Of a stretch of 34,909 nucleotides of DNA, positions 15,225 through 22,428 are shown piece after piece. The DNA comes from Amycolatopsis anabasis. GTDB lineage: Bacteria > Actinomycetota > Actinomycetes > Mycobacteriales > Pseudonocardiaceae. Location of the stretch: NCBI RefSeq assembly GCF_009765355.1, contig NZ_VTHK01000078.1, positions 1 to 34,909 on the forward strand. The letters are read 5' to 3'. A model generated the notes under the pieces. That model made no database searches. It was not told the origin of the DNA and saw nothing but the letters and a program-made list of their open reading frames with translations. Both the position numbers and the translations under genes were made by a program. The first letter of the stretch is position 1; every line of letters begins with the position of its first letter.

Positions 15225-15845
15225 ATGGATCTGGCCGGAAAAGTCACCGTCGTCACCGGCGGGGGCCGCGGGCTCGGCCGGGCGTACGCCGAAGCACTCG
15301 CGGCCGCGGGCGCGGCCGTCGTGGTCAACGACGTGGACGCCGAGGCGGCCGGGCGAGGGGTCGAGGCGATCACTTCCGCCGGTGGCGAGGCGGTGCCGGT
15401 GGTCGCGCCGGTCGGCCGCGCCGAGGTCGCGGACCGGTTGGTGTCGACCGCGGTCGAGCGGTTCGGGCGGCTCGACGCGATGGTGACCAACGCGGGCGTC
15501 CTGCGGGACCGGGTGCTGTGGAAGATGAGCGACGAAGACTTCGACGCGGTCGTCGACGTGCACCTGCGCGGCACGTTCACCTGTGCCCGCGCGGCGGCGG
15601 TGCGCATGCGGGAACAGGGCACGGGTGGCCGCCTGATCCTGATCTCCTCGCCCGCGGGGCAGCGCGGGAACTTCGGCCAGACCAACTACGCCGCGGCCAA
15701 GGCCGGGATCGTCGCGATGGCCCGCACCTGGGCGTTGGAGCTCGCCAGGGCGGAGATCTCGGTGAACGCCGTCGTGCCGGTGGCGGCCACCGAGATGACC
15801 AAATGGCGCGAGGAAGGTGCGTGGCTCCGCCGCCCGACTTCGTAG
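15225..15845 (+). CDS. Short-chain dehydrogenase, 3'-truncated
   Basis: A 206-residue classical SDR. ATG 15225 has an AGAAAGGA site. The cofactor motif TGGGRGLGRAYAEALAAAGA (residues 12-31), the NAG at about 90 and the catalytic S and Y-x-x-x-K (LISSPAGQRG; NYAAAKAG) are intact. An acidic residue after strand 2 (VVNDVDAE) suggests NAD+. The product resembles the hydroxyacyl-CoA / multifunctional-enzyme-type SDR group, whose members normally run on for 80-100 residues. Here the chain leaves the family after NAVVPVAATEMTKWREE and stops at 15845, in sequence next to an IS110 remnant. It may be inactive because the substrate-binding C-terminus is lost. Confidence 0.82.
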   Translation: MDLAGKVTVVTGGGRGLGRAYAEALAAAGAAVVVNDVDAEAAGRGVEAITSAGGEAVPVVAPVGRAEVADRLVSTAVERFGRLDAMVTNAGVLRDRVLWKMSDEDFDAVVDVHLRGTFTCARAAAVRMREQGTGGRLILISSPAGQRGNFGQTNYAAAKAGIVAMARTWALELARAEISVNAVVPVAATEMTKWREEGAWLRRPTS

Positions 15846-16061
15846 TGGCGGTGCTGTGCGGTGCTGTGCCCGCCCCGCATCACGATCGCCGCTGCGGAAG
15901 GCGGCGCCGCGCCGCCCCGCAGTTTGCCGACCTGATCGGGAAGCGCGACTCCGCAACTGGCCTGCCAGCCCGAGGCATACGTCTTCTCGGCGACGTACGC
16001 CTGTCCGTCGCAGCGGCACGCATCCCCACGTGCACGTCGCCAGGCAGGGCGGACCAGGAGG

Positions 16062-16872
16062 TTACCGGGATGCTACCTCGGCCTGGAACCGGACGACGAT
16101 GTAGAGCGCGCGGTTGAGTCTGCGGTTGCCGCCGCGGCTGAGGCGGTGACGTTGAGTCCGTCCCGATGAGGCTGGAACTGGTGCGCTGCCGTTGGCTGCG
16201 GCGAACTTGCTTGTGGTGGGAAACCGCCGGATGTCACCGACCTCGCCGATGATGCGCGCGGCGACCAGCGGGCCAACGCCGTGGATGTCGGTCAGCGTGG
16301 TGCCAGATTCGGCGATCATGCGGCGGATGCGACGTTCGAGGGAGCGGATCTCGAGGTCGAGTTCGTCGAGGCGGTCCAGCTGTCCGCGCACGAGTTCGGC
16401 CCGAACACTGTCGTCGCTGGCGACGACCTGGCGGGCGATCGCCAGAGAAGCGCTGGACCGCAAGTCGCGGCACCGGGCTTGGTAGCCCGGCTGCAGGATC
16501 GTCAGGCGTGTGCCCGATTCGCTGTGCGAGTTCGCTCGCCGATCAGCTGTTCGCGGTAGTCCACCAGCAGTTTCAGATCCTCGGCCAGCCCACCTGGTGT
16601 CACCGGCGCCTCTCGCGCATTGTCAGCACGGGCGGCACGTCCACGACCGGAAATCCGGCGGCCAGCAGCACGAGAGCGATGGCCCGGCCGTAACCGCCCG
16701 CCCCCCCGATACCACCGAACCGATCGACGGGCACTTGGGCGGCCAGCCACTCGACAAGCTCACCATGGCCGGCCTCATTGTTGGTGACCGTGATGGCCTC
16801 ACGCTGACGGCCGGAGTGGTCAACGATCGCAACCGCGAGCGTGTCCTTGTGGGTGTCCATGCCACCGAACAA
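16062..16872 (-). mobile_element. IS110-family insertion sequence, decayed transposase
   Basis: The transposase is broken over three frames. Part 1 begins at a TTG near 16872 (AGAGGAG upstream) with LFGGMDTHKDTLAVAIVDHS, the start of the IS110 DEDD domain, and stops after LTMRERRR near 16616. Part 2 resumes in another frame as GGLAEDLKLLVDYREQLIGE and ends RTANRAHA near 16505. Part 3, in the third frame, runs TILQPGYQARCRDL to the Transposase_20 region (IHGVGPLVAARIIGEVGDIR) and ends at 16062 with LNRALYIVVRFQAEVASR. The normal K-S-D-P-x-D segment between parts 1 and 2 is missing, and the C-terminal catalytic Ser region is cut short. The element cannot move on its own. Ends and target duplication are not visible. 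Confidence 0.85.
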
Positions 16873-17842
16873 CTGAAAAGACTCCTCTCGACCGGAAGAG
16901 GTAGCGATCGAGCGGTGCGCATCCATGCGTTGGGGTGTCCATGCTTCTATCAAGCGACGCCGCCCGATCCGAGTTGTTCTCACGGGGGCACTCATTAGGA
17001 AAGCCACGTCGAAGGCGGGCATGACGAGACAGGGCCATCCGCGAGAACATCCCGGCATCCTCGCCAAGATCGACGAAGAGCGCGAGCACCAGTCCGACAC
17101 GCATGACGAGGCTCAGTGGCCTTCCCTCCGATGAGCCGTTCGCGACAGCGATCTCAGTGACCCACACAGTCCCGGTCTTCGCGTCAGAGCTCGAAAGCTC
17201 CCGAATAGCGACGTATGTGCCGTGCGGGCGGGCTGCGATCACGATCAACAATCTGTATCAGCAGGTCACGGTGGTAGCACAGACACGCCGAGCCCGCCGG
17301 TCTTGCACGAGGACTCACCGGTCCGAAGGCGCCTCGGGCATACGCGCAGTGAGTCGGGACGCCACCGTCGGCACCGCGCCGCGACCGGTCTTGCCTGCGG
17401 GCTCCACGTCTCAGAAACACACAGGCGTCAGCGCAGTACCGGGCTAGAGGAACAACCCGGCGATGAGGTCCGCGCCCGTCTTAGCTGAGGGCTCCATACG
17501 ACCTCGATCAGTCAAGGCGTCAAGATCAACGCCGGGTCGTTCTGCAGTCATTGGAAACACAACGCCGCCCTCTCGGCCCCTGGGGGCAGGTACAACCTGG
17601 TCGAGGCCACGGTCACCTGGTAGCAATGGGACGTCGGCCATCTCGGCCGTGATGTCGTAGTTTCCGGAGCAGCGCTGGACCTTCGCGGCGAACTCGGGAC
17701 AGTCGGTGCGGTTGCTTGTCGCCGACGGTCACTGCCGGGCTGGGAGCGCTGACCTCTTCCTGCCAGCGGCCACCATGCCGCCGCTGCCGACGCGACACTC
17801 GGACGCAGCGTCAGAGTGGTCGATGGTCACGGGAGGACCAAG
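16873..17842. other. Gene-poor segment between the IS remnant and the ESX locus
   Basis: No intact gene with a ribosome site or recognisable domain was found in about 970 bases. Open frames on both strands are Arg-rich shadows. The one protein-like stretch is the fragment at 17489-17623, annotated separately. The segment fits decayed insertion debris at the border of the secretion locus. Confidence 0.55.
17489..17623 (+). pseudogene. Unidentified C-terminal protein fragment
   Basis: Between a TGA at 17486-17488 and a TAG at 17621-17623, 44 codons read ISQGVKINAGSFCSHWKHNA and then ALSAPGGRYNLVEATVTW. The composition (aromatic, Asn, balanced polar residues) looks like a real folded domain and unlike the Arg-rich shadow frames around it. 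No start or ribosome site is present. The family is not recognised; it could be the end of a lost secreted protein. Confidence 0.35.
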
Positions 17843-19468
17843 ATGGCCGAGGAAGCAGCAGGCGGCGGCAAGGCGCCCGGTGGCGGCGGCGACTCCGGGA
17901 GCGGCAGTGGCTCGGGTGGCGGTAAGGGGTCGCCCGGCGGCAGCGGCCAATCCGGCGGCGACAGCGGCTCCAGCGGCAACAAGGCATCCGGCGGCGACTC
18001 CAGCGGCGGCAGTGGCTCCAGCGGCTCGGGTGGCGACAAGGCATCCGGCGGCGGCAGTGGCTCCGGTGACAAGGGCTCCGGTGGCGACAAAGGGCCGCCC
18101 GGCGGCAATGACTCCGGTAGCAGCAGTGGCTCCGGTGGCGACAAAGCGCCCGGCAGCGGCAGCGACCCCGGTGGTGACAAGGGCTCCGGCGGAGATAAGG
18201 GTCCCAGTAGTGACAAGGGCCCCGGTAGCAGTCAGTCCGGCAGCGACAACGCCTCCGACGGCAACAAGGCGCCCGGTGGCGGTGGCAAATCCGGTGACGG
18301 GCAGCAGGTCCCCAACGCGGAAAAGAATTCGGGCCCGCAGGGCGGCGACCAACAGCAGCGCGGGCACGAGTTCGACAACCAGGTCCTTGCCAAGAGCCCG
18401 ACGCCGGAGACCGACTCCGGTTCGTTGCGCGAAACGGCCCAAGGTTTGCGTGACGCGGGCAATCGGGGGCAGCAGGCGGCGGACCAGGCGCAGCAGGTTG
18501 CTCGTGGTACGGAACAGGAATTCGGCGGGAAGCCGGGGGATCAACTGCGGCAGAATCTGAACGAGCATGCCGAGCATGCCAGGACGACCGGTGCCGACCT
18601 GAACCGGCTCGCCGGGGGCGTGGACCACGCCGCCGACGTGGTGGACGCGACCAAGCAGGCGCGGCAGCAGCTCCTCGATCAGGGCCGTCGGGCGTATGAC
18701 ACGTTTGGCGCGCTGGCGCCCAGCGGGCCGGAAGCGCAGTTTGCCCAGGAACACGTGATAAACCAGACCGCAGCCCAAGGGCAGAAGATAAACCAGCAGG
18801 CCGCCGCTGCCATGAAGAGCGGGAGCATTTGGGACATCCTGGACCCCCGAAACCACGATCCCGTCACTGACGGGTTCAGGAAAACGGTGGTCGAGCCACT
18901 CGCCGAAGCCGAGCAGCGCGCCAAGGAGGGCCTCAATTGGCTGTATTCGGAGAAGTCGGAAGGGTCAACGGGATGGACAAACACCTCGAAAGGTTTCGAT
19001 CCCGATTTCGATGTGACCGCCAGTTCGAAGAACGGGCCCAAGCCGGAATTGAAGGTCCTTAATGTCGGCGGGAAAGAGCTCTACGACCGCGGCAGGTTCA
19101 GCGCCCTCGGTGGCCTGGTGCAAGGTTCCTACGAGGACGGCTTGTTCGCCTCGGGCAACGGAAAGATGCCGCTCGGGCAGGAAAGTCCCGGGTCAGTCGA
19201 TTTCCAGGCTGGCAGGAAATGGACGCTGGACAAGATAAATCTTGGCGACAAAGTGTCCATCCAGCCAGACCTCAGAGTCGGCCCTGGCGGGAGCCTCGGG
19301 CTGGACGTGGACGCCCTCAAAGAGGGAAGGCTCAAGCCAAAGTTCAGCTTTTCCCCGTGGGCCGGTGGAGGCCTCGGCCTGGATGTCGACCTCAAAGGTA
19401 TCGGCAACTGGTTCGTCGACAAGGCTCGCGAGATCAACGATAGCGGCACGCCACAGATCTCCATTTGA
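17843..19468 (+). CDS. Large Gly/Ser-rich protein with WXG-like domain, candidate ESX substrate
   Basis: A 541-residue protein; ATG 17843 has a GGGAGG site 7 bases upstream. Residues about 5-155 are almost only Gly, Ser, Asp, Lys and Pro and should be disordered. Residues about 194-330 are helical and heptad-like, with a helix-turn-helix hairpin, EQEFGGKPGDQLRQNLNEHA, in which FGG stands where WXG100 proteins have W-x-G. The C-terminal 160 residues (DPDFDVTASSKNGPKPELKV, RKWTLDKINLGDKVSIQPDL, FSFSPWAGGGLGLDVDLKGI) look beta-rich and match no toxin or enzyme family I recognise. There is no signal peptide. It is first in a four-gene run with an EspC-like substrate next to ESX machinery, so export by this system is inferred. 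Confidence 0.75.
   Translation: MAEEAAGGGKAPGGGGDSGSGSGSGGGKGSPGGSGQSGGDSGSSGNKASGGDSSGGSGSSGSGGDKASGGGSGSGDKGSGGDKGPPGGNDSGSSSGSGGDKAPGSGSDPGGDKGSGGDKGPSSDKGPGSSQSGSDNASDGNKAPGGGGKSGDGQQVPNAEKNSGPQGGDQQQRGHEFDNQVLAKSPTPETDSGSLRETAQGLRDAGNRGQQAADQAQQVARGTEQEFGGKPGDQLRQNLNEHAEHARTTGADLNRLAGGVDHAADVVDATKQARQQLLDQGRRAYDTFGALAPSGPEAQFAQEHVINQTAAQGQKINQQAAAAMKSGSIWDILDPRNHDPVTDGFRKTVVEPLAEAEQRAKEGLNWLYSEKSEGSTGWTNTSKGFDPDFDVTASSKNGPKPELKVLNVGGKELYDRGRFSALGGLVQGSYEDGLFASGNGKMPLGQESPGSVDFQAGRKWTLDKINLGDKVSIQPDLRVGPGGSLGLDVDALKEGRLKPKFSFSPWAGGGLGLDVDLKGIGNWFVDKAREINDSGTPQISI
17855..18300 (+). repeat. Low-complexity coding minisatellite
   Basis: Degenerate short repeats built from GGC, GGT, TCC, AGC, GAC and AAG codons encode units such as GSGGDKGPPGG, SGGDKASGGG and PGGDKGSGGDKG. 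Spacing is irregular, 9-15 codons per D-K-x motif, so it looks like repeated expansion and drift. Lys and Asp alternate through the tract, keeping net charge near zero. Confidence 0.8.
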
Positions 19469-19496
19469 CCAGAGCCCGTAGAAACGAGGAGAACCA

Positions 19497-20012
19497 ATGA
19501 CAGCGTCGATTGAATTCGCGATGCCGCCGGGGTGGCGGCAGCCGGAAGAGGACGAGGACCGGTCGCCGTTGGGGTCGGTGATCGCGGTGTGCCCGGATGC
19601 GGAGGCAGCCATCGTCGCCGACGGTGGTTTGCGGCCGGATCCGGCGACGCTGGCCGACATCGCCGACGAGAGCATCGCCGGGCTCCGGGCAACCGGGGCG
19701 AGCGTGGAGGTGTTGCGGCGGGACGAGGTGGGTTCCGGCGACGCACCGGGGTTCGCGCAGCTGCTGCGGGTGCGGGACGGCGCCGAAACCGTGCATTGTC
19801 AAGCGTTTCTGGCCCTGGAGGACGTCCACGACCAGCGCAAGCGCGCGGTTCTTCGCTTCGTGCTGACCACCACCGATGAGCACCTCTACAGCGTGGTGGG
19901 CGACTTTCAGGAATTCCTCGGTTCGGTCCGGACATCGAGCCAGGAGGCCGCTGGGGGAGCGGAACCACCGGCCGGACCGCCGCGGCCACAGCACACGCGT
20001 TCGGCGGGTTGA
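19497..20012 (+). CDS. Mog1/PsbP-like small protein, possible ESX chaperone or partner
   Basis: A 171-residue protein, 28 bases after the large substrate gene, with an AGGAG site 5 bases before the ATG. The fold pattern resembles the Mog1/PsbP-like family also found in LpqN-type proteins: FAMPPGWRQPEE at the start, then strands GSVIAVCPDA, SVEVLRRDEV, AQLLRVRDGAETVHCQAFLA, RAVLRFVLTTTDEHLYSVVG and a last helix DFQEFLGSV. There is no signal peptide or lipobox, so it is cytoplasmic or exported by ESX. The last 25 residues are Pro/Gly/Arg-rich. Its place directly behind the large protein suggests a chaperone or antitoxin-like partner, which is inference. Confidence 0.62.
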   Translation: MTASIEFAMPPGWRQPEEDEDRSPLGSVIAVCPDAEAAIVADGGLRPDPATLADIADESIAGLRATGASVEVLRRDEVGSGDAPGFAQLLRVRDGAETVHCQAFLALEDVHDQRKRAVLRFVLTTTDEHLYSVVGDFQEFLGSVRTSSQEAAGGAEPPAGPPRPQHTRSAG

Positions 20013-20039
20013 CGGAAAGCGCAAAGGGAGGAGATCGTC

Positions 20040-20417
20040 ATGGCGTGGCCGACCGTGGATGTCGCCGCGCGGAAGGCGGGATACGAGCGGCTTCGGGACG
20101 ACCTGCTGCGGATCCAGCAGCGGATCGCGGACATCGAGGTGACCGCGGAGTCGCCGGACGGCCTGGTCAGCGCCACCGTGGTCAAGCGCGGCGAGCTGAC
20201 CGAGCTGCGCCTGGACCCGCGGGTGTATCGCAGTCCGGACTCCAAGGCCCTCGCCAAGGCCATTGTGGCCACAATTCAGGACGCGGTCGAGCAGGCACGC
20301 GAGAAACTGTTCGACATCACCCGCGACTACCTGCCTTCGGACGCGAAATTCGACGAGACCGATGTGGACACCGGTCCGTTCATGCACCAGTTGGACAAGC
20401 AGATCGAAGGAGCCTAG
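20040..20417 (+). CDS. YbaB/EbfC-family-like protein of the ESX cluster
   Basis: A 125-residue protein, 27 bases after the preceding stop, with a GGAGGAG site. Residues about 15-100 match the YbaB/EbfC pattern: an N-terminal long helix (YERLRDDLLRIQQRIADIEV), a central strand pair (VSATVVKRGELTELRLDPRV) and a C-terminal helix (ALAKAIVATIQDAVEQAREK). Classical YbaB dimers bind DNA near recR. In actinobacteria, divergent members are frequently encoded in ESX/WXG100 operons, with unknown function. The acidic C-terminal tail (DETDVDTGPFMHQLDKQIEG) is unlike housekeeping YbaB. It probably forms a transcription unit with its three neighbours. Confidence 0.75.
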   Translation: MAWPTVDVAARKAGYERLRDDLLRIQQRIADIEVTAESPDGLVSATVVKRGELTELRLDPRVYRSPDSKALAKAIVATIQDAVEQAREKLFDITRDYLPSDAKFDETDVDTGPFMHQLDKQIEGA

Positions 20418-20419
20418 CC

Positions 20420-20758
20420 ATGCCCGACTTCGACATGGACCCCGACGCCGTGACCCGTGGCATCGACCAGTTGCGCGCGGTCGGCGACGACTTCCGCAGC
20501 GCCTGGCAGCAGTACCGGCAGGCGGTGCAGTCGCACCAGAGCAGGTTCGGCTCGGACGAAATCGCGCAGGCGTTCCTTTCCAGGTACCAGCCGATCGCGG
20601 ACAGCGTCTTCGCCAGCGCGGACGACATTCCCACCCGGTACGGGCGGCTGTGCGACGACACCATGGGCTGCGTCCACGACTACCGCGCCGCGGACACCGA
20701 GGGCGCGAACACCGTCACCGGGCTCACCGGGACAGACCGCGGCGACGCGCCGGTCTGA
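20420..20758 (+). CDS. EspC-like ESX secreted protein (DUF2580 type)
   Basis: A 112-residue helical protein. ATG 20420 lies 2 bases after the YbaB-like stop, with AAGGAG overlapping that gene's end, so translation is coupled. Residues about 5-90 form two long helices (DPDAVTRGIDQLRAVGDDFR, SAWQQYRQAVQSHQSRFGSD; SVFASADDIPTRYGRLCDDT). This pattern fits the EspC/DUF2580 group of WXG100-like ESX substrates. A W-x-x-Y sits where the helical turn would be, and the C-terminus is short and polar (GTDRGDAPV). A perfect hairpin 18 bases later ends the unit. It is a probable secreted substrate, perhaps of the EccB/C/D system next door. Confidence 0.72.
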   Translation: MPDFDMDPDAVTRGIDQLRAVGDDFRSAWQQYRQAVQSHQSRFGSDEIAQAFLSRYQPIADSVFASADDIPTRYGRLCDDTMGCVHDYRAADTEGANTVTGLTGTDRGDAPV

Positions 20759-20776
20759 CCGGCGCGTGCCGCGAAT

Positions 20777-20820
20777 TCGCCAGGCCGGCCACCGCGCCTC
20801 CGCGGTGGCCGGCCTGGCGA
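20777..20820. terminator. Bidirectional hairpin terminator
   Basis: A perfect inverted repeat of 20-bp arms (20777-20796 and 20801-20820) with a CCTC loop lies between the + strand substrate operon and the convergent end of the PPE-like/EccC operon. Confidence 0.85.
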
Positions 20821-20844
20821 CTGCTGTGCGAGGGGCCGCCTCGG

Positions 20845-22104
20845 TCAGTTTCGCGGGCGCAGTACTCGTTTGGGCTGCTCGGCTGCCGCTGGCTCGGGTT
20901 TCAACGGGGAGGCGGCGCCGGGATTGGGGACCTGCCAGACTTCGTGGTCGAGCACTTCCGGCGCCGGGACGTGTTGGGTTCCGGACGTGGTGGCCGGCCG
21001 GTAGATGTTGTGCGCTGGGTCAGCCACCGCTGAGCGCCCGCGCAGCCGGGGTGGCACCCCGGGGGTGGCGGGCGGGGTTCTCGTCTGCCGCTCGTCTTCC
21101 TCGAGGGGCCGTGTGGTGCCGGATCGTCGTCGGGCCGTTTGCGCGGTACCGGGAACCATCGGCGGCATCGCCATCATGGGCGGGCTCATGGGGCCGGTGG
21201 CAGGCCTCGATCCACCCGGCGGCGCCCCGCTGGTGCTGGTGTGTGCGGGCGGCTGCGGCGCCTCGGGGGTGCCGGCCGGGCCGGTGATCGGTACCGGCTT
21301 GGCCGCTTGCGGGATCCGATGCGGGACGTCCGCGCCGCTTGTGTGCGGGGACGCGGCGGGCAGGGCCGCACTCGTACCGGCTCCACCGCTGCCCGGTGCG
21401 CGCCCGCCCGCCGGTGACCGCGCCGCCTCGGGGTTGACGTCCGTTCCGCGGCGGGTGGTGTTCCTTTCCCGTGGGCTGCCGGACGGGATGGCGATGAGAC
21501 CGGGGATCGCGACGCTGCCCGGTGGCAGCGGGGAACCAGCAAGCGGTTCCAGGATCACGAGTGGGTCCGCGTTGCCCGCGAGCGTGGGGGCCGTGGCGTC
21601 GGGTGCGGTCGTCCAGTAGTCGGCGGCCGGGGCGGAGGGAGTCGCGAGTTGGACGGAGTCCTGGTCGAGGCCGGCCGCGGTGAGCATCGCCTCGGCGGCG
21701 GCGTAGAAGTAGCGGTCGAGGTCAGTGAGATGGGCGGCCGCGTCGTGGTGTCCCTCGTCGGTGGGCTGCTCCACGGTGTCGGTGACGCGGGCCCGGGTGA
21801 GCAGCAGTTGCCTGGCGAGGTCGTCGAGCGCCCGCCACGGCTGGTGCTCCATGATGCGGGTGAGCATCTCGTCGATGGCGGCCTTGCGCCGCAGGGCTTG
21901 GCGGACGAAGTCGACGCCCGCCGCGTCGTTCCAGTGCTGCTGGAGACCATCCAGTTCGCGCCCGAGGGTGTCGGACAGCTCCCGCAGTTCGGCCGCGACC
22001 GATCGCCACATCCGGCTTGCCTGCTCGGTTCTCGCCAGGTGGGCGCCGGCCTCCACGTCGGCCAGCGCGAACCGGACCATGGCGGGCAAATTCGTGTAGT
22101 CCAT
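20845..22104 (-). CDS. PPE-like ESX substrate with Pro-rich tail
   Basis: A 419-residue protein. ATG 22104 has a GGAGG site; an in-frame TTG two codons earlier is less likely. Residues 1-150 are helical and WXG100/PPE-like: MVRFALADVEAGAHLARTEQ, RSVAAELRELSDTLGRELDG, and a W-N-D turn in LQQHWNDAAGVDFVRQALRR. Residues about 150-419 are Pro/Ala/Gly/Ser-rich and probably disordered (SPPMMAMPPMVPGTAQTARR), ending in a basic KRVLRPRN. No signal peptide is seen. This head-plus-tail layout is that of PPE/EspK-like ESX proteins. It is last in the operon eccC - small partner - this gene, and starts 2 bases after the partner's stop, so the two are translationally coupled. Confidence 0.75.
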   Translation of the reverse strand: MDYTNLPAMVRFALADVEAGAHLARTEQASRMWRSVAAELRELSDTLGRELDGLQQHWNDAAGVDFVRQALRRKAAIDEMLTRIMEHQPWRALDDLARQLLLTRARVTDTVEQPTDEGHHDAAAHLTDLDRYFYAAAEAMLTAAGLDQDSVQLATPSAPAADYWTTAPDATAPTLAGNADPLVILEPLAGSPLPPGSVAIPGLIAIPSGSPRERNTTRRGTDVNPEAARSPAGGRAPGSGGAGTSAALPAASPHTSGADVPHRIPQAAKPVPITGPAGTPEAPQPPAHTSTSGAPPGGSRPATGPMSPPMMAMPPMVPGTAQTARRRSGTTRPLEEDERQTRTPPATPGVPPRLRGRSAVADPAHNIYRPATTSGTQHVPAPEVLDHEVWQVPNPGAASPLKPEPAAAEQPKRVLRPRN

Positions 22105-22106
22105 CC

Positions 22107-22418
22107 TCAATCCTCCACGACCGCACCGAACGCCGCGCGCGCCCCCGCCTGGTCGGTGACGAGGTAGTCCACCGTCGCGACGGTGGCCGCCGCTTTCAGC
22201 GTCGCGATGTCATCCCGAGTCTCGGCGAGGAACTGGGCGAGCGTCACGGTCGCGGCCACGTCGGCGGTGGTGAAGGACGCGCAGCCGGGCATGCCCCCCT
22301 CGCACGGCGCCATGTCGGGCGGCAAGGTGACCGCCTCGGTGCTGGGTATGTTGACCCGTTCGGCGAACCTGCGCATCATCTCCGGGTCGCCGTGCATTTC
22401 CTGGCGTGCTTCGTTCAT
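22107..22418 (-). CDS. Small helical ESX-associated protein, probable partner of the PPE-like protein
   Basis: A 103-residue protein. ATG 22418 has GGAGAACC just upstream, and lies 10 bases after the eccC stop. It begins MNEARQEMHGDPEMMRRFAE and is mostly helical, with a middle turn carrying a Cys pair (DMAPCEGGMPGCAS) and a long C-terminal helix (ADVAATVTLAQFLAETRDDI). Size and position, directly before and coupled to a PPE-like gene, mimic PE/PPE or EsxB/EsxA pairs. No W-x-G is present. A heterodimer with the PPE-like protein is inferred from gene order. Confidence 0.62.
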   Translation of the reverse strand: MNEARQEMHGDPEMMRRFAERVNIPSTEAVTLPPDMAPCEGGMPGCASFTTADVAATVTLAQFLAETRDDIATLKAAATVATVDYLVTDQAGARAAFGAVVED

Positions 22419-22428
22419 GGTTCTCCGT

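Noticed and set aside
17855..18300. Possible CRISPR-like regular repeat
   Set aside because: The repeat units are short, irregular and coding in one frame. There are no conserved direct repeats with unique spacers.
17729..18856. A 375-codon - strand frame opposite the Gly/Ser-rich gene
   Set aside because: It is a low-complexity Ala/Thr/Val/Gly product formed by reading the GGC/TCC repeat backwards. It has no start signal, and the + strand gene has a good one.
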